Shown: piece by piece, positions 29,417 through 38,813 of the stretch
How the letters are laid out: each line of letters opens with the position of its first letter
Numbering within the stretch: position 1 is the stretch's first letter
DNA from: an uncultured Verrucomicrobia subdivision 3 bacterium
GTDB taxonomy: Bacteria; Verrucomicrobiota; Verrucomicrobiia; Limisphaerales; UBA11358
DNA length: 64,000 nucleotides
NCBI GenBank assembly: GCA_903875465.1
Contig: CAIQWB010000099.1
Coordinates: 124,001-188,000, forward strand
Direction of reading: 5' to 3'
Position numbers and translations under genes: made by a program
Notes under the pieces: generated by a model
The model's input: the letters and a program-made list of their open reading frames with translations, nothing else
The model's database searches: none
Told to the model about the DNA's origin: nothing

Positions 29417-29989
29417 ATGAAACTGGGACTTTATGGCGGTTCTTTCAATCCGGTGCACCTCGGTCACCTGTTGGTGGCGCAGGCCGCCTTGGAAGAGCTG
29501 GGCCTGGACCGCATCATCTTCATTCCCGCCGCCCAATCACCCTTCAAGCTGGACAGCCAGCATGCGCCGGCGGCCGCCCGCTTGCGATGGCTTCGGCTCG
29601 CCCTGGCTGGCCAGCCTGGCTACGAGGTGGACGACCAGGAGATCCAGCGCGGCGGCGTTTCCTACTCCATCGACACCCTGCGCGAGTATTCCCGGCGCTT
29701 TCCCGGCGCTGAACTCTTTTACCTTATCGGCGCGGACAATGTGGCCAAGCTCAACGAATGGCGCGAACCGGCAGAACTCGCCCGCCGGGCGGAATTTGTG
29801 GTGGTTCCGCGCCCGGGCGGGGAACCAGCGCAATTTCCCGCACCTTTCCGGGGCCGGACGCTGACCGGATTCCCGCTGGGGCTGTCCTCCTCGCAAATCC
29901 GCGCCCGGGTTCAGGCCGGCCGTTCGATTGAGCTCCTGGTACCGGCGGCGGTCGCGGAAGCCATTAAGAATTCCGGCATTTACCGTTAG
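29417..29989 (+). CDS. nadD: Nicotinate-nucleotide adenylyltransferase
   Basis: The 190-residue enzyme starts 4 bp after cstA. The nucleotidyltransferase motif GGSFNPVHLGHLLVA contains the HxGH signature, and LSSSQIRARV is the ISSTxIR-type motif that binds ATP phosphates. SYSIDTLREY and FYLIGADNVAKLNEW are typical NadD segments. It makes nicotinate adenine dinucleotide in NAD synthesis. The rsfS gene follows about 130 bp downstream, the common bacterial nadD-rsfS pairing. Confidence 0.95.
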   Translation: MKLGLYGGSFNPVHLGHLLVAQAALEELGLDRIIFIPAAQSPFKLDSQHAPAAARLRWLRLALAGQPGYEVDDQEIQRGGVSYSIDTLREYSRRFPGAELFYLIGADNVAKLNEWREPAELARRAEFVVVPRPGGEPAQFPAPFRGRTLTGFPLGLSSSQIRARVQAGRSIELLVPAAVAEAIKNSGIYR

Positions 29990-30084
29990 CCCCGGCGCAT
30001 TTTTAGGGAAATTACGCCTGAAACCAGCCCGGTGCCCCCCCGGCTGACTGCCCGCGCCATTAAAAAAACCGCTAAATCCCTGTA

Positions 30085-30108
30085 AATTTGCCGGGTTTAT
30101 GCTAAAAT
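30085..30108 (+). promoter_or_regulatory. Possible extended -10 promoter upstream of rsfS
   Basis: TATGCTAAAAT contains a TGnTAAAAT extended -10 element with -10 hexamer at 30103-30108. There is no good -35. Its position argues that the ATG at 30123, not the in-frame ATG at 30099 inside this element, is the rsfS start. Confidence 0.35.
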
Positions 30109-30122
30109 GCGTCCTGAAAATT

Positions 30123-30533
30123 ATGGATTCAAAAAAGCTGGCCCAGTTCTGCCGCGATTATGCAGACAATAAAAAGGCCGAAAAACTCGCGGTCCTGGAC
30201 GTTCGCAAAATCTCGTCCGTGGCGGATTATTATGTGATTGCCTCGGGCAGCAGTGAGCCGCACGTGCGGGCGATTGTGGAGGAAATCACGAATAAATTGC
30301 GGGAAGACCATGATATTCGCCCTCGTGCGGTGGATGGCACCCGGCAGGGATCCTGGATCGTGCTCGACTTTTTTGACGTCATTGTTCACGTGATGCGCCA
30401 GGATACTCGGGAGCATTACGACTTGGAAGGCCTGTGGAGCGATGCCGCGCGGGTGAAAGTGGTCAAGGCCAAGGCCGTGCGGGCTTCCAACGCCAAGCCG
30501 CGGGTCAAGAAGGTCAAAGCCGTCGCTGAATGA
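30123..30533 (+). CDS. rsfS: Ribosome silencing factor RsfS
   Basis: From ATG 30123 the protein has 136 residues and begins MDSKKLAQFCRDYADNKKAE. It carries the RsfS/DUF143 core: DVRKISSVADYYVIASGSS, then VDGTRQGSWIVLDFFDVIVHVM and REHYDLEGLW. RsfS binds ribosomal protein uL14 and blocks subunit joining when nutrients are scarce. A Lys/Ala-rich C-terminal tail (residues 112-136) is an extension beyond the core. It follows nadD, its usual neighbour. Confidence 0.95.
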   Translation: MDSKKLAQFCRDYADNKKAEKLAVLDVRKISSVADYYVIASGSSEPHVRAIVEEITNKLREDHDIRPRAVDGTRQGSWIVLDFFDVIVHVMRQDTREHYDLEGLWSDAARVKVVKAKAVRASNAKPRVKKVKAVAE

Positions 30534-30566
30534 GGCGACCGGGCCGGTCGTCAGGTGGCGGCCCGC

Positions 30567-30851
30567 TCAACTCGATTTTTCGGGGATATCGTGGGAGGCC
30601 TGCACCATGGCATCCAGAAGTTGCTTGAACTCCTCCAGTCCGGTGGAGGGGATGATAATCGTATCCCGCCGGCCGCCCACATCTTCAGTGATGCGTAAAA
30701 AGCGGCCCCGGGGGTTTTCCTTCAGGGTGAAAATAAACGTTTTGCGCTCAATCTGAATTTCGCCGGAATGCAGGGTGTCCTCGGCCACCGGCGGTTTGGA
30801 CGGGCTGTGCGGATTTCTGCCGTAAGGGGACGGGCGTTCGTTTGAAATCAT
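30567..30851 (-). CDS. Pur-alpha-like DNA/RNA-binding protein (DUF3276)
   Basis: The 94-residue protein has one PUR repeat: GEIQIERKTFIFTLKENPRG, then RFLRITEDVGGRRDTIIIPS and a C-terminal helix (GLEEFKQLLDAMV). This matches the DUF3276 group of bacterial PUR proteins known in Bacteroidetes and spirochaetes, which bind single-stranded nucleic acid as dimers. The N-terminal 25 residues are Pro/Ser-rich and probably disordered. Its end lies 33 bp from the convergent rsfS end. The targets are unknown. Confidence 0.85.
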   Translation of the reverse strand: MISNERPSPYGRNPHSPSKPPVAEDTLHSGEIQIERKTFIFTLKENPRGRFLRITEDVGGRRDTIIIPSTGLEEFKQLLDAMVQASHDIPEKSS

Positions 30852-31009
30852 AACATTTCCAATAAAACCCAGTTATCTCCCGTAAAAATCGTCCCAAACG
30901 CCATTTTGTCAAATGATTTTTGACATGATTTAGGTGGTGAAACGCCCCCCGCTCCGCCAGAGTTGCTGACGGGGCGAGGGGCGTGACAGTGGCCAGTACC
31001 GCTGGGGTT

Positions 31010-32338
31010 TTACAAAATGTTCGCGGCCAGTTCGGCCAGTTCGGAACGCTCGCCTTTTTGCAATTCAATGTGCGCGGCAATCGCCTGGTCCCGGAAGCGG
31101 CTGACCACGTAGTTGAAGCCGTTTGAGGCGGAATCCACATACGGATTGTCAATCTGGTACGGGTCGCCGGTGAATATTATTTTAGTGCCACTGCCCACCC
31201 GGGTGACAATGGTTTTGGCTTCGAGCGGAGTGAGGTTTTGGGCCTCGTCCACAATCATGAACTGGTTGGCAATGCTCCGGCCCCGGATATAGCTCAGCGC
31301 CTCCACCACAATGCTGCCGGAGCGCATCAAATCGGTGCTGCGCCGATGATCGTGGCCCATGTTTAAATCGCTCAGCAGTTCCAGGGCGTCGTGGATGGGC
31401 TGCATCCAGGGGGCTAGTTTTTCATCGAGGGACCCGGGTAAAAAGCCGAGCTCCTTGCCCATGGAAATTGTGGGACGCGCCACCACCAACCGGCGGAATT
31501 CCCGGTCGTTCACCACCTGCTTGAGACCGGCGGCCATGGCGATGAGCGTCTTGCCGGTGCCCGCCTTGCCCATCAAGGTCACGAGCTTGATGCGGTCGTC
31601 CAGCAGCGCGTCCAGCGCGAAATGTTGTTCCCGGTTGCGGGGTTTGATGCCCCACACGCCCTCGCGGCAATCCAGGATGGGGACCAAATATTCGGCCGTG
31701 GCATCCACCTTCGTCAGCGCGGTGCGCTTGGGGTTCACCTCATCCACGAGGGTGCAATATTCACTGGGGAAAAACCGTTTGTCCGCCGGCACCTTTAATC
31801 TGCCCTCGGTGCGGAACTGGGCCATTTTTTCCGGCGAGACGGTCCAGTCCAGCATGCCGGTGTACAAATCAGTGATAAAGACGCGGTCGGTCTCGTAATC
31901 CTCGGCCTGCAACCCAAGGGCATCGGCCTTGATGCGCAGGTTGATGTCCTTGCTCACGAGAATGGCCGGGTTTTTGGGTTGGGCTTTCTGGATGCTCGCG
32001 GCCATGGCGAGAATGCGGTTGTCCACCGAATGGTGATGAAAACCATTGGCACCGTCACCATTGGCCGCCTTGCCATTGGCGGGTTTTTTGGGAATGGCAA
32101 TGCGCAGTTTGCCGCCGTTGGGCAGCGCGACCCCGGCGCTCAGGCTGCCGTCCCCGCGAAACCCGTCCAGCAACCGCGACACTGTCCGGGCATTGCGGCC
32201 CAATTCGGTGGACTCGCGTTTGAAACGGTCGATCTCCTCAATGACCTCGATGGGCAGCAGGACCGAGTTTTCCTTAAAGTTCAGCAGCGAGTTGGGATCG
32301 TGGAGTAGAACGTTGGTATCAAGGATGTAATTTTTCAC
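31010..32338 (-). CDS. PIN-domain PhoH-family ATPase (PhoH2/YlaK type)
   Basis: The 442-residue protein has an N-terminal PIN nuclease domain (MKNYILDTNVLLHDPNSL with catalytic Asp, and a second acidic cluster at IEEIDRFKRES) to about residue 150. The PhoH ATPase domain follows with Walker A LMGKAGTGKTLIAMAAG near residues 252-268 and a FMIVDEAQNLTPLE Walker B. Such PIN-PhoH fusions unwind and cleave RNA. It is translationally coupled to the upstream GST-like gene through an ATGA overlap at 32335-32338. Confidence 0.93.
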   Translation of the reverse strand: MKNYILDTNVLLHDPNSLLNFKENSVLLPIEVIEEIDRFKRESTELGRNARTVSRLLDGFRGDGSLSAGVALPNGGKLRIAIPKKPANGKAANGDGANGFHHHSVDNRILAMAASIQKAQPKNPAILVSKDINLRIKADALGLQAEDYETDRVFITDLYTGMLDWTVSPEKMAQFRTEGRLKVPADKRFFPSEYCTLVDEVNPKRTALTKVDATAEYLVPILDCREGVWGIKPRNREQHFALDALLDDRIKLVTLMGKAGTGKTLIAMAAGLKQVVNDREFRRLVVARPTISMGKELGFLPGSLDEKLAPWMQPIHDALELLSDLNMGHDHRRSTDLMRSGSIVVEALSYIRGRSIANQFMIVDEAQNLTPLEAKTIVTRVGSGTKIIFTGDPYQIDNPYVDSASNGFNYVVSRFRDQAIAAHIELQKGERSELAELAANIL

Positions 32339-33006
32339 TTGGTCAGTTCGGCGAGTTTAAGCACCGCCAGCCGGCGGTGCCAGTTTTGGAGGTTAACCTG
32401 GGTCTGAGGGAGTTGGTAATGTTTGGAAAACAACAGGTTCTCCAGCATTCCAAACAACTCAAAATCAACAAAGCGCGGTTGCGCGCCAAGCAGGTAAGGG
32501 CCGGTTTGCAGCATTTGCTCAAACGGCACCAGACTGGCGGCGAGCCGGGCCAGCAACTCATCCGCCGTTTGCCGCCAGTGATCCAGGCAGCCGCGACCAA
32601 ACTTGCGCTCCTTGTGGCGCACGTAAAACACCTGGTCCGCCTTGACCACAAATTCCCGGTAATGGGCGTCATTCAAGCGGAACGTCAGATTCTCCACCTC
32701 ATTCTCGATATAGCGCCAGAGGATGGCTTGCAGGCCCTCCAATTCCGGGGGGAACAGCCCGAGTCGCAATTTTTGATCAAGATATTTGGCAAGGTCCTGG
32801 GTTTCCTCGCCCGATTCAAACACCACCCGCCGGCCATCCTTGAGGAGGGGCACGCCGTAAGATTGTTCCTTGGTGAGGCGCCAGACCAGGGTGCGATCGC
32901 CGGTGCGGGGCAGGTTGATGATTTTATAACGGACGCCGGAATATTCCAGAATTTGTCGCTGTACGAGGCCGTACGGACTCCATGGAAATTGGATCAATTC
33001 AATCAT
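32335..33006 (-). CDS. Glutathione S-transferase-like protein
   Basis: ATG 33006 (MIELIQFPWSPYG) gives 223 residues. The N-terminal thioredoxin fold has SPYG where glutaredoxin-like members have CPYC, then a cis-Pro segment (SYGVPLLKDG) and an ESGEETQDLAKYL glutathione-binding loop. The C-terminal half is helical, ending with the N-capping-type segment PRFVDFELFGML. The substrate is unknown, and absence of a Cys in the first motif favours the Ser-type transferase or a binding role. Its stop overlaps the phoH-like start. Confidence 0.8.
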   Translation of the reverse strand: MIELIQFPWSPYGLVQRQILEYSGVRYKIINLPRTGDRTLVWRLTKEQSYGVPLLKDGRRVVFESGEETQDLAKYLDQKLRLGLFPPELEGLQAILWRYIENEVENLTFRLNDAHYREFVVKADQVFYVRHKERKFGRGCLDHWRQTADELLARLAASLVPFEQMLQTGPYLLGAQPRFVDFELFGMLENLLFSKHYQLPQTQVNLQNWHRRLAVLKLAELTK

Positions 33007-33146
33007 GTAAAAAGACACGGATCATTGACGCCGTCACATTAGGTGGGACCATTCCGCCTGACAAGGGGAATTCTGCGAAACCGCGAATAAAATTTCCGCA
33101 TATAAATTCCGCTTGCATGAAATTCTGCTGGTGGTTGAATAGTCTC

Positions 33147-34631
33147 ATGAAGACACCCCTCCTGGCCAAGGTTGTTGCGCTGGCCGCCGGACTGTGCGTC
33201 GTTTGGTTGCCGGGCGTGGCGCCGGCCAAAACCCCCGCGCTGCAATATCACTTCACCGTGGACGAGACGAATGTTTATGCGGTGGAGATTACCGTGCAAG
33301 GGGAAAATGGCCAGCAGGTCACGAGTGGCAACATTTTCATCGCGACCACGGAACTCAGTTCCAATGCGGCCACCCTAACCTGGCACAGCAACTTGCACAC
33401 GGAAAACCGCCAGCCCTTTCAGCCGGGCATGGGGTATTATGGTGGTCCCTACATGGGTCCCATGAATGGCTTTCCCCGGGCCGCACAAATCATGCTGGAT
33501 ACACATGGTCACGTGTTGCGTTCCAGCGGGGACTACAGCCTGACGGTGCCACTGGGCGAATTGGTGACCACCCTTTATCCGCCGTTGCCCCTCCAAACCG
33601 GCAAGGCGGAGGAGCTCAAGGATGAGGCGCTGGTCATGGACTCCCCCCAACTGTTGGGTCCCATTCAAGCCCCCCCGAGCCCATCCCCTTATGGCGGGGG
33701 TTTCTATATGGGCAATGAGTTCCGGAACCGGCCGGCCACTCTGGCGGTGGCCCGCGGGACCCGCTGGCAGATGGTGTCCAACACCCCGGCGGCGCTCACG
33801 CTGGAAAAGCACACCACGCTGACAAGTTTGCTGGGCCATGGCACCCAGCCACGCCTCAGCGCCCAGGCGGAAGCACGGCTGGAATTTAATCTAACTAGCG
33901 GCCGCTTCGAGAACCTGGCCGGCACCGCCGCGCTGGTTTCCGTCACCGAAACCACGTCGCGCCAGTCGCAAATCCACTTTAAATTTCGCCGGCTCAGCGG
34001 CGATGAACTGGCCGCCGCCCTGGTTCCCCCGCCACCGCCCGTGGTCAAACCTCTGACGGAGGCCGAAATACAGAAGCTGGTCGCGGACTTGAAAGCCGAC
34101 GACGATGCCACCCGGCGGGACGCGATGAGCCGGCTAAACGGGGCGACCGTGACCAACACGCCCGCGGAATTACTCAATCTGCTGGCCGGCGCCACGTCCG
34201 AAACAGACTCGTTTCCGCGCATGTGCGCCATGAATTTCCTGGCCGATCATGCGACCACCGAACAGGTGCCCACGCTGATTAAATTGCTCCGGGACTCGGA
34301 TGTGAGCATCCGTCAAAATGCCATCAAAGCCCTGACCCGGCTGCACGACGAGCGCGCCATCGAACCGCTGGCGGATCTAGTGGCGCGGGGCGGTTCATTT
34401 AACCAGGAGGCAGTCACCGCCCTGGGCAGTCAGGGGCCGGCGGCGGAAAAGGCCGTGCTCGCCCTCCTTAATGAACGGGCCACGGACACGCGGGAGCATG
34501 CCTGCGAAATTCTCCGTAAAATCGGGACCCGCGCCAGCCTGGATGCCCTGCAAAAGCTCATGGCCGATCCGGACCAATCCCTGAGCCAGGCGGCCGTGGA
34601 GGCGGTGCGGGCGATTAACGCCCGGCCGTAA
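33147..34631 (+). CDS. Exported HEAT-repeat protein
   Basis: ATG 33147 (MKTPLLAKVVALAAGLCVVW, cleavage near APA) gives 494 residues with a Sec signal peptide. An upstream ATG at 33117 is in frame but would put a Trp-rich segment before the signal. The first 330 residues look like beta-sheet-rich exported sequence with no family I recognise and a Gly/Tyr/Met/Pro-rich stretch near residues 90-110. From about residue 340 to 490 there are four to five HEAT/PBS-lyase-type helical repeats (LIKLLRDSDVSIRQNAIKAL, IEPLADLVARGG). It probably mediates protein contacts in the periplasm. It overlaps the convergent ligase gene by 17 bp. Confidence 0.72.
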   Translation: MKTPLLAKVVALAAGLCVVWLPGVAPAKTPALQYHFTVDETNVYAVEITVQGENGQQVTSGNIFIATTELSSNAATLTWHSNLHTENRQPFQPGMGYYGGPYMGPMNGFPRAAQIMLDTHGHVLRSSGDYSLTVPLGELVTTLYPPLPLQTGKAEELKDEALVMDSPQLLGPIQAPPSPSPYGGGFYMGNEFRNRPATLAVARGTRWQMVSNTPAALTLEKHTTLTSLLGHGTQPRLSAQAEARLEFNLTSGRFENLAGTAALVSVTETTSRQSQIHFKFRRLSGDELAAALVPPPPPVVKPLTEAEIQKLVADLKADDDATRRDAMSRLNGATVTNTPAELLNLLAGATSETDSFPRMCAMNFLADHATTEQVPTLIKLLRDSDVSIRQNAIKALTRLHDERAIEPLADLVARGGSFNQEAVTALGSQGPAAEKAVLALLNERATDTREHACEILRKIGTRASLDALQKLMADPDQSLSQAAVEAVRAINARP

Positions 34632-36021
34632 GGCGTTTTTTATCGGCCGCCACCCCTTCGCGGCGCATGACTTCAAGGCGGCCGCTGATGCCCATGATGA
34701 TCATCCACATCATCAAATTACGCGGCTGGACCAGCACCCGTTCGAGCGTGCTTTGCTCATAGTTAAGCGCGCACCCAAACATGATGCCCAGGGCCAGGCA
34801 TCTTCGAAAGCCATGGCCGAAATACCAGACGGCCCGGAAATTGCGATACAGGCCCACAAAGATTAGCAGCAGCCAGCTATTGAGACCCACATAACCGGTT
34901 TCCGCGAGCATCAGGTAATAATGGCTTTCCACCACGGAATTGAGGGCGGATTCATCCGGCTTCTGGCCCATGCCCCGGATCCAGTCATAGTAAATTTCGG
35001 CGTATCGAAAAGGCGGGTTCACCACCAAGGCATAGTTATTCCAGCCAATGCCCAGTGGATTGTCACTGACCATCGCCCGGCAGGCATTCTTCATGACTTC
35101 GCGCAATTCGCCGCTGGCCTGGTTGCCCTTGTCATTAAAGCGGGCAATGAGACTGTCCAGCGCGAGCGTGAGTCCGATGCCGCCCAAAATCGCCAGCGCG
35201 GAGGTGGTCAGTACCCGGCGCTTGGTGATTTTGTCCAGCAGGCTGGCACCCACCACCGCCACGGTGCCTGCGCCGAACATCACCAGGGCGCCCCGGGAGA
35301 GCGTGCATTCCACAATCACCCCGCAGAACATGAAGGCGAACATGATGAAATTCGACCATCTGAACACCGGCCCCAGACCGGTGGCCAGAAAGATCATGCC
35401 TAATAGCACGGAATACATCGCCAGCGGGTTTTGATGCTCAAAGGTGCCGTGCACCTGGTACGCCCCCTCCAGGTATTTCATTTTGAGACAGACAAACAGT
35501 TGCCAGGCCATGGTCACCGCCATCACCCGTACGAAGTGTTGGAAATCCTCATCCGTGCGCAGGGTGTTGAACGTGGCGATCATCAGCAACGAGGCGAAGA
35601 TGCTTTTGTGGGCGGCCATCAAGCCGTAATTGAGATTGGGCGCATGAATCAGCGAGAGCATGGACATGGCGCAGTAAAACAGGTAAAAGCCCATCCCCGG
35701 GGGGATCAGGCGGAACGATCGGGGATCCTCCCGCCACTTGGCCACAATCAGGGCGATGGCGAGGGCGTGGTTGAAATAAAAGTGATAACCCTTGGTGTGG
35801 CCCCGGTAGGTCTCAATGGAGGCCAGGGTGAGACCCCAATTGCCCGGCGCCAGCAAGCCGTTGATGGTCATGAAGCACATGATCCCAAAAACGGCGCGTT
35901 GCGCGCCCGGTTTGCCCTGGATCATAAAACCAATCAACGGGCCGAGAATAAAAAATATCGGTCCGATTCCCGCCAGTTTGATGTAGTCCAGGCTGGTCAA
36001 CCCCCGCAGCCTAAACCACAC
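34615..36021 (-). CDS. O-antigen ligase / Wzy-like polymerase family protein
   Basis: The 468-residue protein has about twelve transmembrane helices and a large loop of about 70 residues between helices near the end (NPLGIGWNNYALV, SHYYLMLAETGYVGLNSWLL). That loop with NPLGIGWNNY and H-Y-Y-L-M-L-A-E-T-G is the Wzy_C/WaaL signature. It polymerises lipid-linked repeat units or moves them to an acceptor in the periplasm. It diverges from the WecG-like, GT4 and Wzz-like genes, which together look like one exopolysaccharide locus. Confidence 0.85.
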   Translation of the reverse strand: MWFRLRGLTSLDYIKLAGIGPIFFILGPLIGFMIQGKPGAQRAVFGIMCFMTINGLLAPGNWGLTLASIETYRGHTKGYHFYFNHALAIALIVAKWREDPRSFRLIPPGMGFYLFYCAMSMLSLIHAPNLNYGLMAAHKSIFASLLMIATFNTLRTDEDFQHFVRVMAVTMAWQLFVCLKMKYLEGAYQVHGTFEHQNPLAMYSVLLGMIFLATGLGPVFRWSNFIMFAFMFCGVIVECTLSRGALVMFGAGTVAVVGASLLDKITKRRVLTTSALAILGGIGLTLALDSLIARFNDKGNQASGELREVMKNACRAMVSDNPLGIGWNNYALVVNPPFRYAEIYYDWIRGMGQKPDESALNSVVESHYYLMLAETGYVGLNSWLLLIFVGLYRNFRAVWYFGHGFRRCLALGIMFGCALNYEQSTLERVLVQPRNLMMWMIIMGISGRLEVMRREGVAADKKRLTAGR

Positions 36022-36143
36022 CGGGCGGGCAATAAAGCGGCAAGTGCGATTTTAGGGGCCGGAAAGTACCCCCCCCTCCCGGGCCATCGATCCGAACAAT
36101 ATTTTGCCACGGACTGGTGGTTTCCAGACTTGGTTTTTTCCGG

Positions 36144-37637
36144 ATGATGTGGTATTCCCTCCGGGTGGTGACGCCTGTTTCGCAAAAATTAGCAGTGAAT
36201 CGCCGTGATCCGATTGCCATCCTGGGGGTGCCATTCGACAATGTGACGACCCCGGAAACACTCGAGATCATTGCCGAAATGATTGCCTCGGGGCAGCCGC
36301 ATTGCGCGGCGACCGCCAACGTCGATTTTATTGTCCAGGCCCTCGAGGACGTGGAGTTGCGCCGCATCCTGTTCGACATGCACCTCATCCTGGCCGATGG
36401 CATGCCGATTGTTTGGGCTTCCAAGTTCCTCGGCAATCCCTTGCCGGAACGGGTGACCGGCTCTGGTTTGATTCCTTTGCTCCTGGCGGAGGCGGAAGCG
36501 CGCGGCTGGCGCGTGTTTTTTCTGGGCGGCACCAACGAAAGTGTGGCCGAGGCGGCGGCCAAAACACGCGCCAAACATCCGAATTTGCAACTGGTCGGGG
36601 CCTATTCGCCGCCCTTCAAACCGCTGCTGGAGATGGACCATGAGGACATTCTCCGGCGCATCCGCGAAGCCAGCCCGGATATTTTACTCGTGGCGTTTGG
36701 TTGTCCCAAGCAGGAGAAATGGATCAACATGCATTACCGGCAGTCCGGCGTGCCCTTCAGCGTGGGTGTGGGCGCCACCATTGACTTTCTGGCCGGCACC
36801 TTCAAGCGCGCCCCTCTCTGGATGCAGAAGACGGGCACGGAATGGATATTCCGGATGTTGCAGGAGCCCAAGCGGCTGATCAAACGCTACGGCAAGGATT
36901 TGTGGGTGTTCGGCCGGGTGATCTGGCAGCAATGGTGGCACTTGCGCCAGCGCAAGCAATCCGGCACCCCCGCCCCCCGGCCGGCGGTCAGCCCGGATTT
37001 GCCCGGCGTGGTGGTTATCAAATTGCCGCCCTCCCTGAGCGCCGCGGAGGTGCAGGCCCACCGCGCGGAATGGCTCCAGGCGGTGGAGCAGCACGATGTG
37101 ATCTTTGATCTGGCCGGCACCAAAATGACGGACAGCACCGGCGTGGGCCTGCTGATCCGTTTGCGCAAGCGCTCGCGGGAACTGGGCCGGACGATGGTGC
37201 TCGTCGCCGTCGGTCCGCAACTCCAGGGCGCGCTGGCCCTCATGAAACTGACCGATTTCTTTGCCCTCGAACCAGACCTCACCTCGGCGCGGGTGCGGGT
37301 GCAAAAAGAGATGGGTGGCGCCCAGTTGTCCGTCCGCAGTCTCAGCGACAACATGATCATCCGCTGGCAGGGTGAAATCACCTCGGAAACCACCTTGGAG
37401 CTGGCCCGGCGGACCGACGCGCAAATCAAGAAACTGAAGCCCGAGCAACGGGTGGTGATCGACCTGGCGGGCGTGGGTTTTGTGGACAGCACCGGGGTGG
37501 GCCTCATGGTCCGGCTGCGGAAAAGCTCCCTGCGGAGCGGGTTCAAACTCACCTTTGAGGCCCCGAATGAGAATGTGTTAAATGTACTGCGCCTGCTCAA
37601 AATTGAGGCGTTCCTGCTGCAACCTCCCTCCCCATGA
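36144..37637 (+). CDS. WecG/TagA/CpsF (GT26) glycosyltransferase fused to two STAS domains
   Basis: The start is uncertain: ATG 36144/36147, or a GTG at 36195 that would give the standard GT26 N-terminus. Residues about 25-250 form the WecG/TagA core (ILGVPFDNVTTPE, ANVDFIVQAL, LADGMPIVWASKFLG, GGTNESVAEAAA, FGCPKQEKWI, GATIDFLAGTFKRAP and the RMLQEPKRLIKRY tail). Two STAS domains follow at about 285-385 and 400-495, each with DSTGVGL and a hydrophobic helix with R-L-R-K. The enzyme should add ManNAc-type sugars to an undecaprenyl-linked acceptor. Tandem STAS domains suggest control through an anti-sigma-antagonist-like switch. The stop overlaps the GT4 gene start (ATGA). Confidence 0.85.
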   Translation: MMWYSLRVVTPVSQKLAVNRRDPIAILGVPFDNVTTPETLEIIAEMIASGQPHCAATANVDFIVQALEDVELRRILFDMHLILADGMPIVWASKFLGNPLPERVTGSGLIPLLLAEAEARGWRVFFLGGTNESVAEAAAKTRAKHPNLQLVGAYSPPFKPLLEMDHEDILRRIREASPDILLVAFGCPKQEKWINMHYRQSGVPFSVGVGATIDFLAGTFKRAPLWMQKTGTEWIFRMLQEPKRLIKRYGKDLWVFGRVIWQQWWHLRQRKQSGTPAPRPAVSPDLPGVVVIKLPPSLSAAEVQAHRAEWLQAVEQHDVIFDLAGTKMTDSTGVGLLIRLRKRSRELGRTMVLVAVGPQLQGALALMKLTDFFALEPDLTSARVRVQKEMGGAQLSVRSLSDNMIIRWQGEITSETTLELARRTDAQIKKLKPEQRVVIDLAGVGFVDSTGVGLMVRLRKSSLRSGFKLTFEAPNENVLNVLRLLKIEAFLLQPPSP

Positions 37638-38782
37638 AAATTGGCTTTTCCACCTCGGTGATTCAGCGCGGCAAAACCGGGGTGGCCCAGTATGTCTTTG
37701 CGTTGTTGCGCGCCCTGCTGCCCCATGCCCGGCAGCATCAGTTTTATTTGTTTGTGCTGGAGGAGGACCGCCCCCTGTTTGAATTCGCCCGGGCCGCCAT
37801 GCAGATCGTGGGGGTGCCGGAACAATTCCGGCCGGCCGGTCGGAATGTGCTCTGGCACCAGACCCACCTGCCGGGCCTGGTCCGTTCCCTGGGGCTGGAC
37901 GTTCTCCATGTGCCGAGTTACCGCCGGCTGCTCTGGCGCAAGCCGTGCGCGCTCGTCGCCACCATCCACGATCTCGCGCCGTTTCACATCACCGGCAAGT
38001 ATGACTGGAAGCGCATGATATACGGCCGGGTGATCGTCAAGCGCCTGGCCGCGCGCCAGGATGAAATCATCGCGGTGAGCGAAAACACCGCCCGGGACCT
38101 CGGCACCTATTTTGGCCGGGGCCGGGACTACGTCTCGGTCGTGTGGAATGGCATCGATCACCAGCGCTTTCAGCCCGGGGATGCCGTCGCCGCCAAGGCG
38201 GAGGCCGCCCGGCGCTGGCAACTGGACCGGCCCTTTTTTCTGTACGTCTCGCGGCTGGAACATCCGGGCAAAAACCATGTGCGGCTGATCGAGGCGTTTA
38301 ACCGTTTCAAGGCGGCCACCGGGTTGGACTGGCTGCTGGCCTTTGGCGGCAGTGACTGGCACGGGGCGGAGGCCATTCATGCGGCGGCCCAGGCCTCGCC
38401 CTATGCGGCGGACATCCGGGCGCTGGGCTTCGTGGATGACCCCAGTTTGCCTTTGCTGTACCGGGCCACGGATGTCTTTGTATATCCCTCGCTGTTTGAG
38501 GGGTTTGGCTTTCCGCCGATTGAGGCGATGGCCTGCGGTTGTCCCGTCATCAGCAGCACGCGGGGCTCGCTGCGGGAAGTGGTGGCCGACGCCGCGCTCA
38601 CCATTGATCCGGAAAATATTGCCGAACTGGCCGCCGCCCTCACCCGTTTGGCCACCGACGGCACCGCGCGTGACACCTGGCGCGCCGCCGGCTTTCGCAA
38701 CGCCCGGCGGTTTGACTGGGCGCAAAATGCCGGGCAGACACTGGCGCTCTATGAACGCGCGGTAAAACGCAGAAAAAGCTGA
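37634..38782 (+). CDS. Glycosyltransferase family 4
   Basis: The 382-residue GT-B enzyme starts in an ATGA overlap with the WecG-STAS gene. The N-terminal domain carries GVAQYVFALL, and the linker has SVVWNGIDHQRF. The C-terminal nucleotide-sugar domain has FLYVSRLEHPGKNHVRLIEA and the E-x7-E motif in LFEGFGFPPIEAMACGCPV. It probably extends the lipid-linked polysaccharide started by the neighbouring WecG-type enzyme. The sugar specificity cannot be read. Confidence 0.92.
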   Translation: MKIGFSTSVIQRGKTGVAQYVFALLRALLPHARQHQFYLFVLEEDRPLFEFARAAMQIVGVPEQFRPAGRNVLWHQTHLPGLVRSLGLDVLHVPSYRRLLWRKPCALVATIHDLAPFHITGKYDWKRMIYGRVIVKRLAARQDEIIAVSENTARDLGTYFGRGRDYVSVVWNGIDHQRFQPGDAVAAKAEAARRWQLDRPFFLYVSRLEHPGKNHVRLIEAFNRFKAATGLDWLLAFGGSDWHGAEAIHAAAQASPYAADIRALGFVDDPSLPLLYRATDVFVYPSLFEGFGFPPIEAMACGCPVISSTRGSLREVVADAALTIDPENIAELAAALTRLATDGTARDTWRAAGFRNARRFDWAQNAGQTLALYERAVKRRKS

Positions 38783-38813
38783 CCGGCCGGCCGGCGCGTG
38801 GTAATTTGACGTG

